Shown piece by piece: positions 42,249-50,223 of a stretch of DNA of 61,249 bases (positions are counted from its first letter, which is position 1; every line of letters starts with the position of its first letter). The DNA comes from an uncultured Eubacteriales bacterium. Its GTDB lineage: Bacteria > Bacillota > Clostridia > Oscillospirales > Acutalibacteraceae. The stretch is from positions 1 through 61,249 of the forward strand of contig CAKUAQ010000004.1 of NCBI GenBank assembly GCA_934636435.1, in the 5' to 3' direction. A model generated the notes under the pieces. The model was not told the origin of the DNA and did not search any database. It saw only the letters and a list, made by a program, of their open reading frames with translations. The position numbers and the translations under genes were made by a program.

Positions 42249-42995
42249 CTACCGGTTCGTGCCGGAGTCGGCTGCAGGTTCCATCCGTTCCCCGTACAGG
42301 AACAGGAAGTAGCCGTAGCGTTCGTTGGCGGCGAACCCGGTCAGCTCTGCATAGGTGGCGTGCAGGGTGAAATAATGATGCGTCGATTCTCCATCGAAAA
42401 ACGTCTCATAGGCAACGGTATAGCCGCTGCCGGAGAGCCGCGCGCGCTCCTCCTGCACCGGCTTGCTGTCCGCTGATAACGGTTCCTTATCGCGGAACAC
42501 ATCCACCACCACCCGGTACAGCACACGATCCCCGTAGGCGTCCATAGCCTGTTGCAGCGGGGTAGAGAAACACCGCTTGCCGTTTTCCGGCGTGGCATAC
42601 GAGGCGGACGGGGTATCCCCCGCGGCATACGAGGAGATCATGGTTATTTGACTTTCGTTTGGATTGCCGTTGTAGGGACCGTTGACGGAATGGGCGGTGT
42701 CCGAGGAATCCCGATGCGGATCATTGGCGATTGCAGAGGATTGCCCATCCGTGTGTCCTTCATCGGGACCGATATAATCCTTTTCGCCGCTGATGACCGT
42801 GTCCCCCACAGTCTCCGGCGGCGTTGTGTCGAACACGCCCCCCTTCCACAGACCGACGCCCACCAGGGCGGCAAGACATACGCAGCCAACGGGAATGACC
42901 GTGCGGGTGAGTATGGCTCTTTTCCGCCTTTGGGCGGCGGTATACTGTTCTCTGCGTGTAAGCAGGCTATGGACCATTTCTTCACAATTCTTCAT
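42249..42995 (-). CDS. Probable anti-sigma factor, single-pass membrane protein
   Basis: A 248-residue protein. Residues 1-29 are cytoplasmic and charged, one membrane helix lies at about 30-50 (TVIPVGCVCLAALVGVGLW), and the rest is extracytoplasmic with a disordered Asp/Ser-rich linker and a folded C-terminal part. It overlaps the ECF sigma gene by 14 nt, the usual arrangement for sigma/anti-sigma pairs. No zinc-binding HxxxCxxC motif is seen, so the anti-sigma role rests on context and topology. Confidence 0.68.
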   Translation of the reverse strand: MKNCEEMVHSLLTRREQYTAAQRRKRAILTRTVIPVGCVCLAALVGVGLWKGGVFDTTPPETVGDTVISGEKDYIGPDEGHTDGQSSAIANDPHRDSSDTAHSVNGPYNGNPNESQITMISSYAAGDTPSASYATPENGKRCFSTPLQQAMDAYGDRVLYRVVVDVFRDKEPLSADSKPVQEERARLSGSGYTVAYETFFDGESTHHYFTLHATYAELTGFAANERYGYFLFLYGERMEPAADSGTNR

Positions 42996-43539
42996 CGGTA
43001 AAGCCCTCCTTTTCCAGTGTTGCTTTCAACGATTGTCTCGCCCGATACAGGAGATTTTTTATCTGACGGTCGGTCTTTTTCAGCGCAATTGCCGCCTCCT
43101 TGCCGGAAAAGCCCTCAAAATACACCAGCCAAAGCACCGTTTTATACTGGGTCGGCAGCGTGGAAAGCGCCCGGTGCAGGGCAATTTTCCGTTCCTCCCG
43201 TATGTAGGATTGCTCCAGGCTTTCCTCCTCCCGCAGACCGGTTTCCCTATCGTCGATGGGGGTGCTGCGCATTTTGGCGTGATGCCGCAGGAAATCAACC
43301 GCTACATGGCGCCCGATGGCATACAGCCAGGATTTGAAGCTGCTTTTCCCCGCATAATGGGGCTTTTTGGTGATGAGCCGGAAGAAGGTATCCTCCGTCA
43401 GCTCCTCGGCAATGAAAATGTTTCCCACATACCCGTTCAGATAGAGGATCAGACCGTCTTTGTATTCTCCGACGATCTCGGCGATGCCTCGGTCATCCCC
43501 ATCAAGGAAACGGCGGTAGCTACTGGCACCGTTATCCAT
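42982..43539 (-). CDS. ECF-type RNA polymerase sigma factor
   Basis: A 185-residue sigma-70-family factor. Region 2 includes AEELTEDTFFRLITKK and FKSWLYAIGRHVAVDFLR (about residues 44-85), and region 4 includes LPTQYKTVLWLVYFEGFSG, then KEAAIALKKTDRQIKNLLYR (about 127-166). It lacks regions 1 and 3, as expected for ECF sigmas. AAAGGGG is 7 nt before the ATG. Its own promoter appears ECF-like, and the co-transcribed membrane protein is its likely anti-sigma factor. Confidence 0.9.
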   Translation of the reverse strand: MDNGASSYRRFLDGDDRGIAEIVGEYKDGLILYLNGYVGNIFIAEELTEDTFFRLITKKPHYAGKSSFKSWLYAIGRHVAVDFLRHHAKMRSTPIDDRETGLREEESLEQSYIREERKIALHRALSTLPTQYKTVLWLVYFEGFSGKEAAIALKKTDRQIKNLLYRARQSLKATLEKEGFTDEEL

Positions 43540-43586
43540 TGACGCACCCCTTTCCCAAAGGGATTGTTTTCATCCCTTTCATCCAT

Positions 43587-43614
43587 TAGTCGTATCTGGA
43601 GGGAAAAAGTCTCA
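43587..43614 (-). promoter_or_regulatory. Putative ECF-type autoregulatory promoter
   Basis: On the minus strand TGAGAC (43614-43609), 16-bp spacer, CGACTA (43592-43587), about 48 bp before the sigma gene start. It resembles the TGAAAC...CGT(A) layout of SigW-class promoters and differs from the sigma-A boxes elsewhere in the window. Confidence 0.45.
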
Positions 43615-43667
43615 CCCATATAGTGAACTTTTTTCGCTGTCCCGCAGAAAAAAGCGGGCGCACCCGC

Positions 43668-43710
43668 CGCAAAAAACTCCGTCCCCTGTGCTTTGCAGGG
43701 GACGGAGTTT
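43668..43710 (-). terminator. Terminator of the mscS operon
   Basis: A perfect 15-bp stem (AAACTCCGTCCCCTG and complement) with a 7-nt loop; on the minus strand it is followed by TTTTTTGC. Confidence 0.9.
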
Positions 43711-43732
43711 CGTGTCCGTTGAGGTTGCGCGT

Positions 43733-44542
43733 TTACCGGTTGCCGTCCAGATGCACGTCCAGCTGCGGGAACGGAATTTCAATACCCTGCTCGTCAAAGC
43801 GGTGCTTGATCTCCTCCAGCAGAGCGAACCGCACCGACCAATAGTCGGGGGTGTTGCACCAGATGAACGCCTTATACAGCAGGGCGTTGTCCCCGTGCCC
43901 GGTCATGACGACGCCGGGGGTGGGGTCGGTCAGCACCCCCGGCACCTGCGCCGCCGCGGCCAGCACCGTCTCCCGCACCAGTCGGCTGTCGCAGCCGTAG
44001 CCGGCGGACAGCTCCAGATCGATGCGGCGGGTGGGCTCGGCGGTGAGGTTCAGCACCGTATTGGCGGTCAGCACGCTGTTGGGGATGACCACCCGGCGGT
44101 TATCGTAGGTACGCAGCACCGTGTGAAAAATGCCGATGGCAGTGACGGTGCCCTCCTGCCCGTTCACCTCGATCGTATCCTCCACCGAGAAGGGGCGGAA
44201 AAACAGGATCATCATACCGCTGGCAATGTTGGAGAGTCCCCCCTGCAGCGCCAGACCGATGGCGACCCCGGCGCTGCCGATGACGGTCACCACGGAGGTC
44301 ATGGGCAGCCCCAGATAGGATGCCACCGTAACGATCAGCACCAGCCGCAGCACGATGTTCAGGGCGCTGATGAGAAAGGAGCGCACCGACGGGTCGATGT
44401 GTGCCAGCCCCTTGCCGCTTTTCAGCCGCCGGATGAGCAGGGTAATTCCCTTGGAGCAGAGAAACAGCACCAAAACGGCGATGACCAGCTTTAGGCCGGC
44501 GTGGGTAGCAAAATCCACGAGCTTATTCAGGAATTGTTCCAC
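43733..44542 (-). CDS. mscS: Small-conductance mechanosensitive channel, MscS family
   Basis: A 269-residue inner-membrane channel that opens on hypo-osmotic shock. Three membrane helices lie in about 1-125, the pore-lining TM3 being GSAGVAIGLALQGGLSNIAS, followed by the beta domain (FRPFSVEDTIEVNGQEGTV, VVIPNSVLTANTVLN) and the C-terminal alpha/beta domain. I chose the GTG at 44542, which has AAGAGG upstream; an earlier ATG overlaps the upstream gene and lacks homology. Last gene of a four-gene operon. Confidence 0.9.
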   Translation of the reverse strand: MEQFLNKLVDFATHAGLKLVIAVLVLFLCSKGITLLIRRLKSGKGLAHIDPSVRSFLISALNIVLRLVLIVTVASYLGLPMTSVVTVIGSAGVAIGLALQGGLSNIASGMMILFFRPFSVEDTIEVNGQEGTVTAIGIFHTVLRTYDNRRVVIPNSVLTANTVLNLTAEPTRRIDLELSAGYGCDSRLVRETVLAAAAQVPGVLTDPTPGVVMTGHGDNALLYKAFIWCNTPDYWSVRFALLEEIKHRFDEQGIEIPFPQLDVHLDGNR

Positions 44543-44574
44543 AGTGATATGCCTCTTTTCTGATAGTTTGGAGT

Positions 44575-45921
44575 TTACCGCACGAGGGCGCCGCCCCACT
44601 CCACCACCGTGAAGCCCTCCCGCCGGGGGGCGGTCAGGGTCTGGGGCGGCACGGTCTGGGGCGCCTTTAACGGACGGTAGGCCATAAACACTCGGATGAG
44701 GGTGTCCGGCGCCGGGTCGATCTGCAGCCGGGCGGCGTCGGTGTAGGCGGCGGTCTGGAATGCAATTAAGTTATAGGGGTTTTGCTCCAGCTGGGGCAGC
44801 CAGTAGACAATAAATTCGTTGGCTTCCCGCCGGTTCAGCCCCAGCTGCGCCAGCGCCGAGTCCAGAAACGCCGCCGCATCGCTGCCCTTCACGCAAAAGC
44901 CGTGGGAAAAATCGTAGGCGGCGGGCAGCGTCCCCTCCCAGTAGAGATAGCTGTATTCCTGTCCGGCGGCGTCGGTGAGGGTGCCGTCGGGGCGGGCGGT
45001 GACCCGCCAGCCGTCCCGGTAGGCGGGATAGGCGCAGGTGAGCGCGCCGTCCAGCGCCAGCCGCACGGACACCTCCGTTTCCTGCGGCGGATAGAGGTAA
45101 ATGACCGGCTTGTATGCCTTGCCCTCCTCCAGCCGGAAATCGCTTGTCCCCACATTGCGCAGCGTGCCCTCGATGCGCCGGGTCTCCGTCTGATAGCGGG
45201 CGTCGGTCATGGTCACCTGCACCTGGTCGCCGAGGCACCAGCCCTCGTCCAGCGCCCCGTTGATCTTCAGCAGCGTGGGCATGGGCACCACATAGCGGGC
45301 GAAGAAGCAGTTTTTGTAGATGGCGACGATGCGCACATCCGCAGTATCCGTGCCGTCGGTTCCCATCATGGAGCTGTCCGCCCCGCTCAGCCATGTGCCG
45401 GTATAGTCCACCTGCCGGCAGGCGTCGGCGACGGTGACAGAGGAGGCGCGGATCTGCGCCGGATAGCTCTCTAAAATTATGCCGTCATATTGCACCTCCA
45501 CCGGGCATCCGGGCTGCAGCAGCTCCACCGCCGTGCCGGCGGGGGCGGTGAGGGTGATCTTATCGCTGCTCCGCCGTTCCTCCTCGCCGGTCAGCGGCTC
45601 CACCATAAGGATGTTGTTTTTGACCTCCAGCACCGTGGCGCGGAAGGTGCAGTCCTCCGTCCGGCTGTCGGCGGGCGGGTCGTCCCGCGAGGGTCGCTCC
45701 CGCTCCCACAGGGCGTCGATGGAGGTGAACAGGGAAAAGGGGTATACCCGGGTTGCCTGATAGTTGGGACCGGTCTCCTGCAGCCGGTTCCACTTCACCA
45801 GCGTATAGGTCAGTGCCCGGTATTCCACCGTGCCGCCGTCGTTCAGCGACATCACGGAAAAGGGAACGGTCAGCACCACCGCGGCGAGGATCGGGATGAG
45901 CCACCATCTGCGTTTTTTCAT
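44575..45921 (-). CDS. Exported protein with DUF3221-like and KPVIYLYP domains
   Basis: A 448-residue protein with an N-terminal membrane anchor or signal (KKRRWWLIPILAAVVLTVPF). Residues about 85-180 resemble the OB-like DUF3221 domain (FRATVLEVKNNILMVEPLTG and SSDKITL). Residues about 270-448 form the clostridial block beginning KPVIYLYPPQETEVSVRL, with YLYWEG, GFCVKG, NEFIVYWLPQLEQNPYN and RVFMAY. The function is unknown, probably extracytoplasmic. It overlaps the upstream gene by 4 nt; AAAGGAG precedes the ATG. Confidence 0.75.
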   Translation of the reverse strand: MKKRRWWLIPILAAVVLTVPFSVMSLNDGGTVEYRALTYTLVKWNRLQETGPNYQATRVYPFSLFTSIDALWERERPSRDDPPADSRTEDCTFRATVLEVKNNILMVEPLTGEEERRSSDKITLTAPAGTAVELLQPGCPVEVQYDGIILESYPAQIRASSVTVADACRQVDYTGTWLSGADSSMMGTDGTDTADVRIVAIYKNCFFARYVVPMPTLLKINGALDEGWCLGDQVQVTMTDARYQTETRRIEGTLRNVGTSDFRLEEGKAYKPVIYLYPPQETEVSVRLALDGALTCAYPAYRDGWRVTARPDGTLTDAAGQEYSYLYWEGTLPAAYDFSHGFCVKGSDAAAFLDSALAQLGLNRREANEFIVYWLPQLEQNPYNLIAFQTAAYTDAARLQIDPAPDTLIRVFMAYRPLKAPQTVPPQTLTAPRREGFTVVEWGGALVR

Positions 45922-47108
45922 CGGGATCGCTCCTTTCTGATCGTACAGCAAAATACAGTCGCCGATTCGGTTTTGAGTAGGGTCGCTAAATCCATGCCGC
46001 TATCCCGGATATAGCGGAGAGTATCCTCTTGGTTATCGGGGTATATCCGGATTTTTCGGGTTCCGTAATCAATGGTGTCGCTTTGGCTTTTGTCGATGGA
46101 GAGGACGAACCGTCCGCCGTCGTGCAGCAGCGTTTTTGCCTTTCGGATTGCCGCTTGCTTGTCCTTAATATGCATAAAGGTGAGGGACGAATAGATCACA
46201 TCGAATTTTTGCTCAAATGCATAGCCCATAAAATCGCCGCAAATAAGCGTGACATTTCCGTACCCCTTCAGATTTTCCTTTGCCCGGGCTATGGTTTTCG
46301 GCGAAAGATCGATCCCGCAAAATTCCCGGCAGTTGGGCGCCGCACGCACCGCAAGCCGCCCGGTGCCCACGCCGATTTCAAGGACGGATTTTTCCTTGTC
46401 CAGATGCAGCGCATCCATAAATGGCTGCCCGTCCCATTGGTCCATGTAGGCGCGCAGCGGTTCCGGGTCGTGCACGGGGTCGTTGTTTTCATCAATAAGC
46501 AGGTCGTAGTGGCGGATAACCTCCTCTGTTATCGAGTTTACGATCAGTGAATCCTCGTCCCGCAAAGCATACACCCGGTATTTGCCTGCGGCTGTAAGTG
46601 CCTCATACAGCGGTCGGCGCTCCTCTGTATAATGGCAGATGAGAATGCCGTCAAACAAGCCTAATCCGTTCCAATCGTTCATCCCATCGGGAATCGGATC
46701 AAACGCCGCGACGTGCGCAATGCTCTTTGTGGCAATATGCGCGCCTGCGCTGCCGCCTATATAGAGAACGCCGGATTGCACATAGCGTAGGATCTCTTGA
46801 TCAAAGCCGCAGTCTTTTATTCGCTTTAGTGTGGTGAATGTATTTCCTCCGCTTATATAAAGGATATCCAAATCAAGGTCAATAAACTTTTGTGGGTCTG
46901 CATAATCGAATACAGTGATATTTTCTCTCGAAAACCCAAACGCTTGCAGTCTTATGTAATACTTTTCGCTGTGTATAGTTTCCCGGGTCGCTTTTTCATT
47001 GGGGATAAACAGTAGCTTGCATTGACCGATGGGTTTTCTTAGCGTATCCAGTATGGTCTTTTTAGACTTCTCATTGCGAAAATCGCAGGATGACAGAATG
47101 AGGTTCAC
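45918..47108 (-). CDS. Peptidase E-like (S51) domain fused to a class I SAM methyltransferase
   Basis: A 396-residue fusion. Residues 1-200 resemble dipeptidase E/type 1 glutamine-amidotransferase-like proteins: FIPNEKAT, YISGGNTF (85-91), nucleophile-elbow GGSAGA (Ser120) and ICHYTEER (His159). Residues about 210-390 are a class I methyltransferase: VLEIGVGTG (242-250), FCGIDLSP, LICGDFM, YSSLTFMHI. The start is GTG after AAAGGGGGG. The coding sequence is visibly more A/T-rich than its neighbours, suggesting transfer. Part of the LURP/DUF3221/mscS operon. Confidence 0.82.
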   Translation of the reverse strand: MNLILSSCDFRNEKSKKTILDTLRKPIGQCKLLFIPNEKATRETIHSEKYYIRLQAFGFSRENITVFDYADPQKFIDLDLDILYISGGNTFTTLKRIKDCGFDQEILRYVQSGVLYIGGSAGAHIATKSIAHVAAFDPIPDGMNDWNGLGLFDGILICHYTEERRPLYEALTAAGKYRVYALRDEDSLIVNSITEEVIRHYDLLIDENNDPVHDPEPLRAYMDQWDGQPFMDALHLDKEKSVLEIGVGTGRLAVRAAPNCREFCGIDLSPKTIARAKENLKGYGNVTLICGDFMGYAFEQKFDVIYSSLTFMHIKDKQAAIRKAKTLLHDGGRFVLSIDKSQSDTIDYGTRKIRIYPDNQEDTLRYIRDSGMDLATLLKTESATVFCCTIRKERSR

Positions 47109-47125
47109 TTAAAGTCCCCCCTTTC

Positions 47126-47602
47126 TCATCCGTTGTTGCGGGAGCATTTTTCGGCGTCAATCGCCAATACCAGCATCAGCACCTGCAGGGCATCGGGGGC
47201 GTAGATCACATCCAGCACATAGGTATCCGTCCAGTGGAACAGCTCCTTGGAGATGGTTGCCACCGGCTGCCCGGCGGCGGACACCACCCGATAGTCCCAT
47301 TCAAAAAAGTCCCCCTCCATGCGCCAGCCGTTGCAGTCCACCGTATACCGGGGCTTGAACCAGGACCATTCCCGGGCGACGCAGCCCAGATACCGCCCGC
47401 CGGAATACAGCTCGAATTTCGGCAGCCAGGTGAACACCCGCTCCTTGACCAGACCGACCTCCCGCCCGGCGCTGTCAAAGATCTTCAGACAGTGGCCCCA
47501 GGAGAGCTGCCCCTTGACGGTGTAGAGGGTGTTGCCCGCCTCGTCGTAGATATCGTAGCTGTCAAACCAGGAGAACAGCCGCTGCTTGAAATACATCCGC
47601 AT
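47126..47602 (-). CDS. LURP-one-related (tubby-like) protein
   Basis: A 158-residue protein of the LURP-one/YxjI fold: a beta barrel around a central helix, resembling tubby domains. The pattern includes MYFKQRLFSWFDSYDIYDEA, TVKGQLSWGHCLKIFDSAGR, VGLVKERVFTWLPKFELY and a final hydrophobic helix VLMLVLAIDAEK. The function in bacteria is unknown. GGAGG is 7 nt before the ATG. First gene of the four-gene operon ending at mscS. Confidence 0.82.
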   Translation of the reverse strand: MRMYFKQRLFSWFDSYDIYDEAGNTLYTVKGQLSWGHCLKIFDSAGREVGLVKERVFTWLPKFELYSGGRYLGCVAREWSWFKPRYTVDCNGWRMEGDFFEWDYRVVSAAGQPVATISKELFHWTDTYVLDVIYAPDALQVLMLVLAIDAEKCSRNNG

Positions 47603-47626
47603 ACAAATTCCTCCGCTTCTGTCTAC

Positions 47627-47655
47627 ACTATACCATAGGGCAGTCCCGATGGCAA
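47627..47655 (-). promoter_or_regulatory. Promoter of the LURP-mscS operon
   Basis: On the minus strand TTGCCA (47655-47650), 17-bp spacer, TATAGT (47632-47627), about 25 bp before the start codon. Confidence 0.75.
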
Positions 47656-47686
47656 ATGACAATTTTGTTACCGCCGAATGTTTTTG

Positions 47687-47723
47687 CCGAAAAAGCGCCC
47701 GCAGTCATCCGACTGCGGGCGCT
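47687..47723 (-). terminator. Terminator of the DEAD-box helicase
   Basis: AGCGCCCGCAGTC, ATCC loop, perfect complement; on the minus strand TTTTTCGG follows. Confidence 0.9.
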
Positions 47724-47732
47724 GCTTTGCGT

Positions 47733-48920
47733 TTATGCCTGCTCGTCGGCAGGGGCGTCCTCTTGGAGCGTTTCCTCCGGCACCAGCCGCCGGTTGCTGT
47801 CAAACGCCATACGGGTGGCCTCGGAGCGGGTATATTTGAGAATATCCCGCAGCCGATACTGGTCGGCGTCGGTATAGAAGGTGTAGGCGGCGCCCTGCCG
47901 CTTGGCACGGCCGGTGCGCCCGATGCGGTGGAGATAATATTCGTTCTCCTCCGGAATGTCGTAGTTAAAGACCGCCTCCACGTCCTCTACGTCGATGCCC
48001 CGGGCAGCCACGTCGGTGGCTACCAGAATTTCCAGCTTGTTCTCCCGGAATTTCGCCATCACCTTATTGCGCAGTGCCTGAGGCATATCCCCATGGAGAC
48101 AGTCCACGGAGCCCCGGCGTTTTTGCAGCCGCTCGGTGAGCTGCCGCACGGTGCATTTCATATTGGCGAACACCATCACCCGATGGTAGTCCTCCTGCTT
48201 GATGATCTCCAGCATATCCTCCATACGCTGGGAGCCGGCGGAGCGGATGAGATACTGGTCGATGTGGGGGCGGCTGTCCCCCTCGGCCGCCACCTGCACC
48301 TCCACGGCGTCGTGCTGATATTCCCACGCCACGTCCATGACCTCCCGGGAGATGGTGGCGCTGAACATCACCACCTGAGTGTCCCCCGGGGTGGCGTTGA
48401 GGATGCGGCGCACATCCTTGATGAAGCCCATTTTCAGCATTTCGTCCGCTTCATCCAGCACGGCGGTATAGAGATTCCCCAGCCAGACATTGCCCCGGCC
48501 CATATGATCCAGCAGCCGCCCGGGGGTCGCCACCACAATATGGGGGTGCTTTTTCAGGGCGTCGATCTGCTTGCCCATGGGCTGCCCGCCGTAGACGGCG
48601 GCAATGCGGATGGCGGGGTTGAACCGTACCAGCGCCCGCAGGTCGGCGGTGATCTGTTCGCACAGCTCCCGGGTGGGGCACACCACCACCGCCTGCAGAT
48701 CCTTCATATCCGGATTGAGGCATTCGATCAGCGGGATGCCGAAGGCGCAGGTCTTGCCGGTGCCGGTGGGGGCTTTGGCGATCACGTCCCGCCCCTCCAG
48801 CATCAGGGGGATGGTTTTCAACTGCACCGGGGTGGGGGTGTCAAACCCCATGGCGTCCAGCGCTTTCATAGTCGGCTCGCTCAGCGACAGAGCCGCAAAT
48901 CCGTTTTGTTCCAGTGACAT
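47733..48920 (-). CDS. DEAD-box RNA helicase
   Basis: A 395-residue ATP-dependent RNA helicase. All core motifs are present: Q motif (GFDTPTPVQ), APTGTGKT, PTRELCEQ, ATPGRLLDHM, LDEADEML, FSAT, ATDVAARGID and HRIGRTGR. It has only a short C-terminal tail, so it is a minimal helicase; members remodel ribosomal or mRNA structures. AAAGGAA precedes the ATG. The long 5' leader (about 170 nt) contains a dispersed repeat. Confidence 0.93.
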   Translation of the reverse strand: MSLEQNGFAALSLSEPTMKALDAMGFDTPTPVQLKTIPLMLEGRDVIAKAPTGTGKTCAFGIPLIECLNPDMKDLQAVVVCPTRELCEQITADLRALVRFNPAIRIAAVYGGQPMGKQIDALKKHPHIVVATPGRLLDHMGRGNVWLGNLYTAVLDEADEMLKMGFIKDVRRILNATPGDTQVVMFSATISREVMDVAWEYQHDAVEVQVAAEGDSRPHIDQYLIRSAGSQRMEDMLEIIKQEDYHRVMVFANMKCTVRQLTERLQKRRGSVDCLHGDMPQALRNKVMAKFRENKLEILVATDVAARGIDVEDVEAVFNYDIPEENEYYLHRIGRTGRAKRQGAAYTFYTDADQYRLRDILKYTRSEATRMAFDSNRRLVPEETLQEDAPADEQA

Positions 48921-48954
48921 GGTTTTCTGTTCCTTTCCTCTGTTTGCGCACTCA

Positions 48955-49011
48955 GACAAAGCAATCGGAGTACACTCTTTAAGCGCGCGTATCGGCTTTG
49001 TTGCCCTCCGC
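48955..49011 (+). repeat. Dispersed repeat copy in the DEAD-box helicase leader
   Basis: GACAAAGCAATCGG (48955-48968) and TATCGGCTTTGTTGCCCTCCGC (48990-49011, 22 nt written in blocks of TATCGGCTTTG and TTGCCCTCCGC) also occur, with 1 mismatch in total, in the desulfurase-sortase gap on the minus strand (26989-26922). The distance between blocks is 21 nt here and 32 nt there. Confidence 0.75.
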
Positions 49012-49098
49012 ACGGCATACGTCGGTGATAAGACAAATTAAACGGAAGAGTATCCCGTTTCAGGGGCCGTTATCCCTGGATTATTTTGTCTGACCTCT

Positions 49099-49127
49099 AT
49101 TATATCGGGTCTTGTAGCAAAATGCAA
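49099..49127 (-). promoter_or_regulatory. Promoter of the DEAD-box helicase
   Basis: On the minus strand TTGCAT (49127-49122), 17-bp spacer, TATAAT (49104-49099). It implies a 5' leader of about 170 nt. Confidence 0.8.
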
Positions 49128-49190
49128 GTCCGGCGTGCGTAAACCGACGGTTTCTCCGCCGAAGGTCCCGCGGCCGGTGCGCCGTTCCCG

Positions 49191-50105
49191 CTATTCGTCG
49201 GGGTTCGCCCGTCCCGATGCGGTGGACACCCGATCGGCGTCCACCCCGGCGGTCTGCCCCGGGGCATCCGGCTCCCGATGGGCGCATTGCTTGCGGTAGG
49301 CCGAGGGCGATACACCGTAGTGCCGACGGAAGCAGCCGATGAAATACCCCGCATCCCGGAAACCGCAGCGGGAGGCAATGAACCCGACCGGATCGGCGGA
49401 ATGCTCCAGCATCTGCCTGGCCCGCTCCAGCCGCAGCACCCGCAGATAGACGGTGGGGGTTACACCGGTATATTCATGGAACCGGCGGCTGAAATACGCG
49501 GCGTTATACCCGAACATGGCGCTGAGACGGCCGGAGGACAAAGGCTCGGCGGCGTGGCTCTGCATATATTGCAGCACCCGGTCGAGGGAAGAGGTCGCCC
49601 CATCCTGCGCCGGTGTGACCGCCCGGGCGTCATACAGCGCCCCGAGGAAGGCGTAGACAGCGCTCAGCACCGACAGCGGGTTCTCCTCCCCGGAGCGGTC
49701 GAACAGCGGCTCCAGCGTCCGGGTCAGCCGGGGGTCCGACAGGATGGGCAGCAGCCCGGCGCGGCCGTCGGCGATGGGCTCCACATACTGCCGATAGGCG
49801 CGGTTGATACTATGCAGCTCATTGAGGTCGATGAACAGCGCGTCATAGCACACATCCTCCTGCGCCTCTCCCCAGTGGGGCAGCCGGGGGCCGATGCACA
49901 CCGCGTCCCCCTGCCGGGCGGTGTACGGCGCGCCGTCTATGGTCAGGCGCAGGGAGCCTGCGACGATGCGCAGCACCTCCATGCGCTCATGCCAATGGGA
50001 TTCAAAGCAGCGCTGTCCGGCCGCCTTGCGGAAGCGGGGGAGCACCTTCAGCGGCACATCACCGTACAGCACCGGAGTCAGCTCTTTATGAAACGTCTGC
50101 GGCAC
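49191..50105 (-). CDS. AraC-family transcriptional regulator (cupin sensor)
   Basis: A 304-residue regulator. The N-terminal cupin (about 30-100) has SHWHERMEVLRIVAG, TIDGAPYTARQGDAVCIGP and PHWGEAQ. The C-terminal double HTH (about 180-275) contains LSAMFGYNAAYFSRRFHEYT and IASRCGFRDAGYFIGCFRRH. The start is GTG after GGAGGG. It diverges from an isomerase/Gfo-Idh operon and probably regulates it. The ligand is likely a sugar or sugar acid. Confidence 0.87.
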   Translation of the reverse strand: MPQTFHKELTPVLYGDVPLKVLPRFRKAAGQRCFESHWHERMEVLRIVAGSLRLTIDGAPYTARQGDAVCIGPRLPHWGEAQEDVCYDALFIDLNELHSINRAYRQYVEPIADGRAGLLPILSDPRLTRTLEPLFDRSGEENPLSVLSAVYAFLGALYDARAVTPAQDGATSSLDRVLQYMQSHAAEPLSSGRLSAMFGYNAAYFSRRFHEYTGVTPTVYLRVLRLERARQMLEHSADPVGFIASRCGFRDAGYFIGCFRRHYGVSPSAYRKQCAHREPDAPGQTAGVDADRVSTASGRANPDE

Positions 50106-50172
50106 GGAAATCCCTCCAAAACAGTAAAATTCATCCTATTGCCCGTAAAAATCGTTACACTTCCATCGCTGC

Positions 50173-50190
50173 CGATATGATATCATATCG
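50173..50190. promoter_or_regulatory. 18-bp perfect palindrome in divergent promoter region
   Basis: CGATATGATATCATATCG lies between the AraC gene and the isomerase operon, about 35 bp before the operon start codon. A -35-like TTACAC (50155-50160) and -10-like TATGAT (50176-50181) overlap it, so a repressor or activator bound here could control transcription. Confidence 0.5.
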
Positions 50191-50223
50191 TATAGAAAAA
50201 CGCAACAGGAAAGAGGGAAAGTT

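Noticed and set aside
42249..42995. Zinc-binding anti-sigma (ZAS) domain
   Set aside because: No HxxxCxxC motif was seen in the short cytoplasmic part, so only a generic anti-sigma role is proposed.
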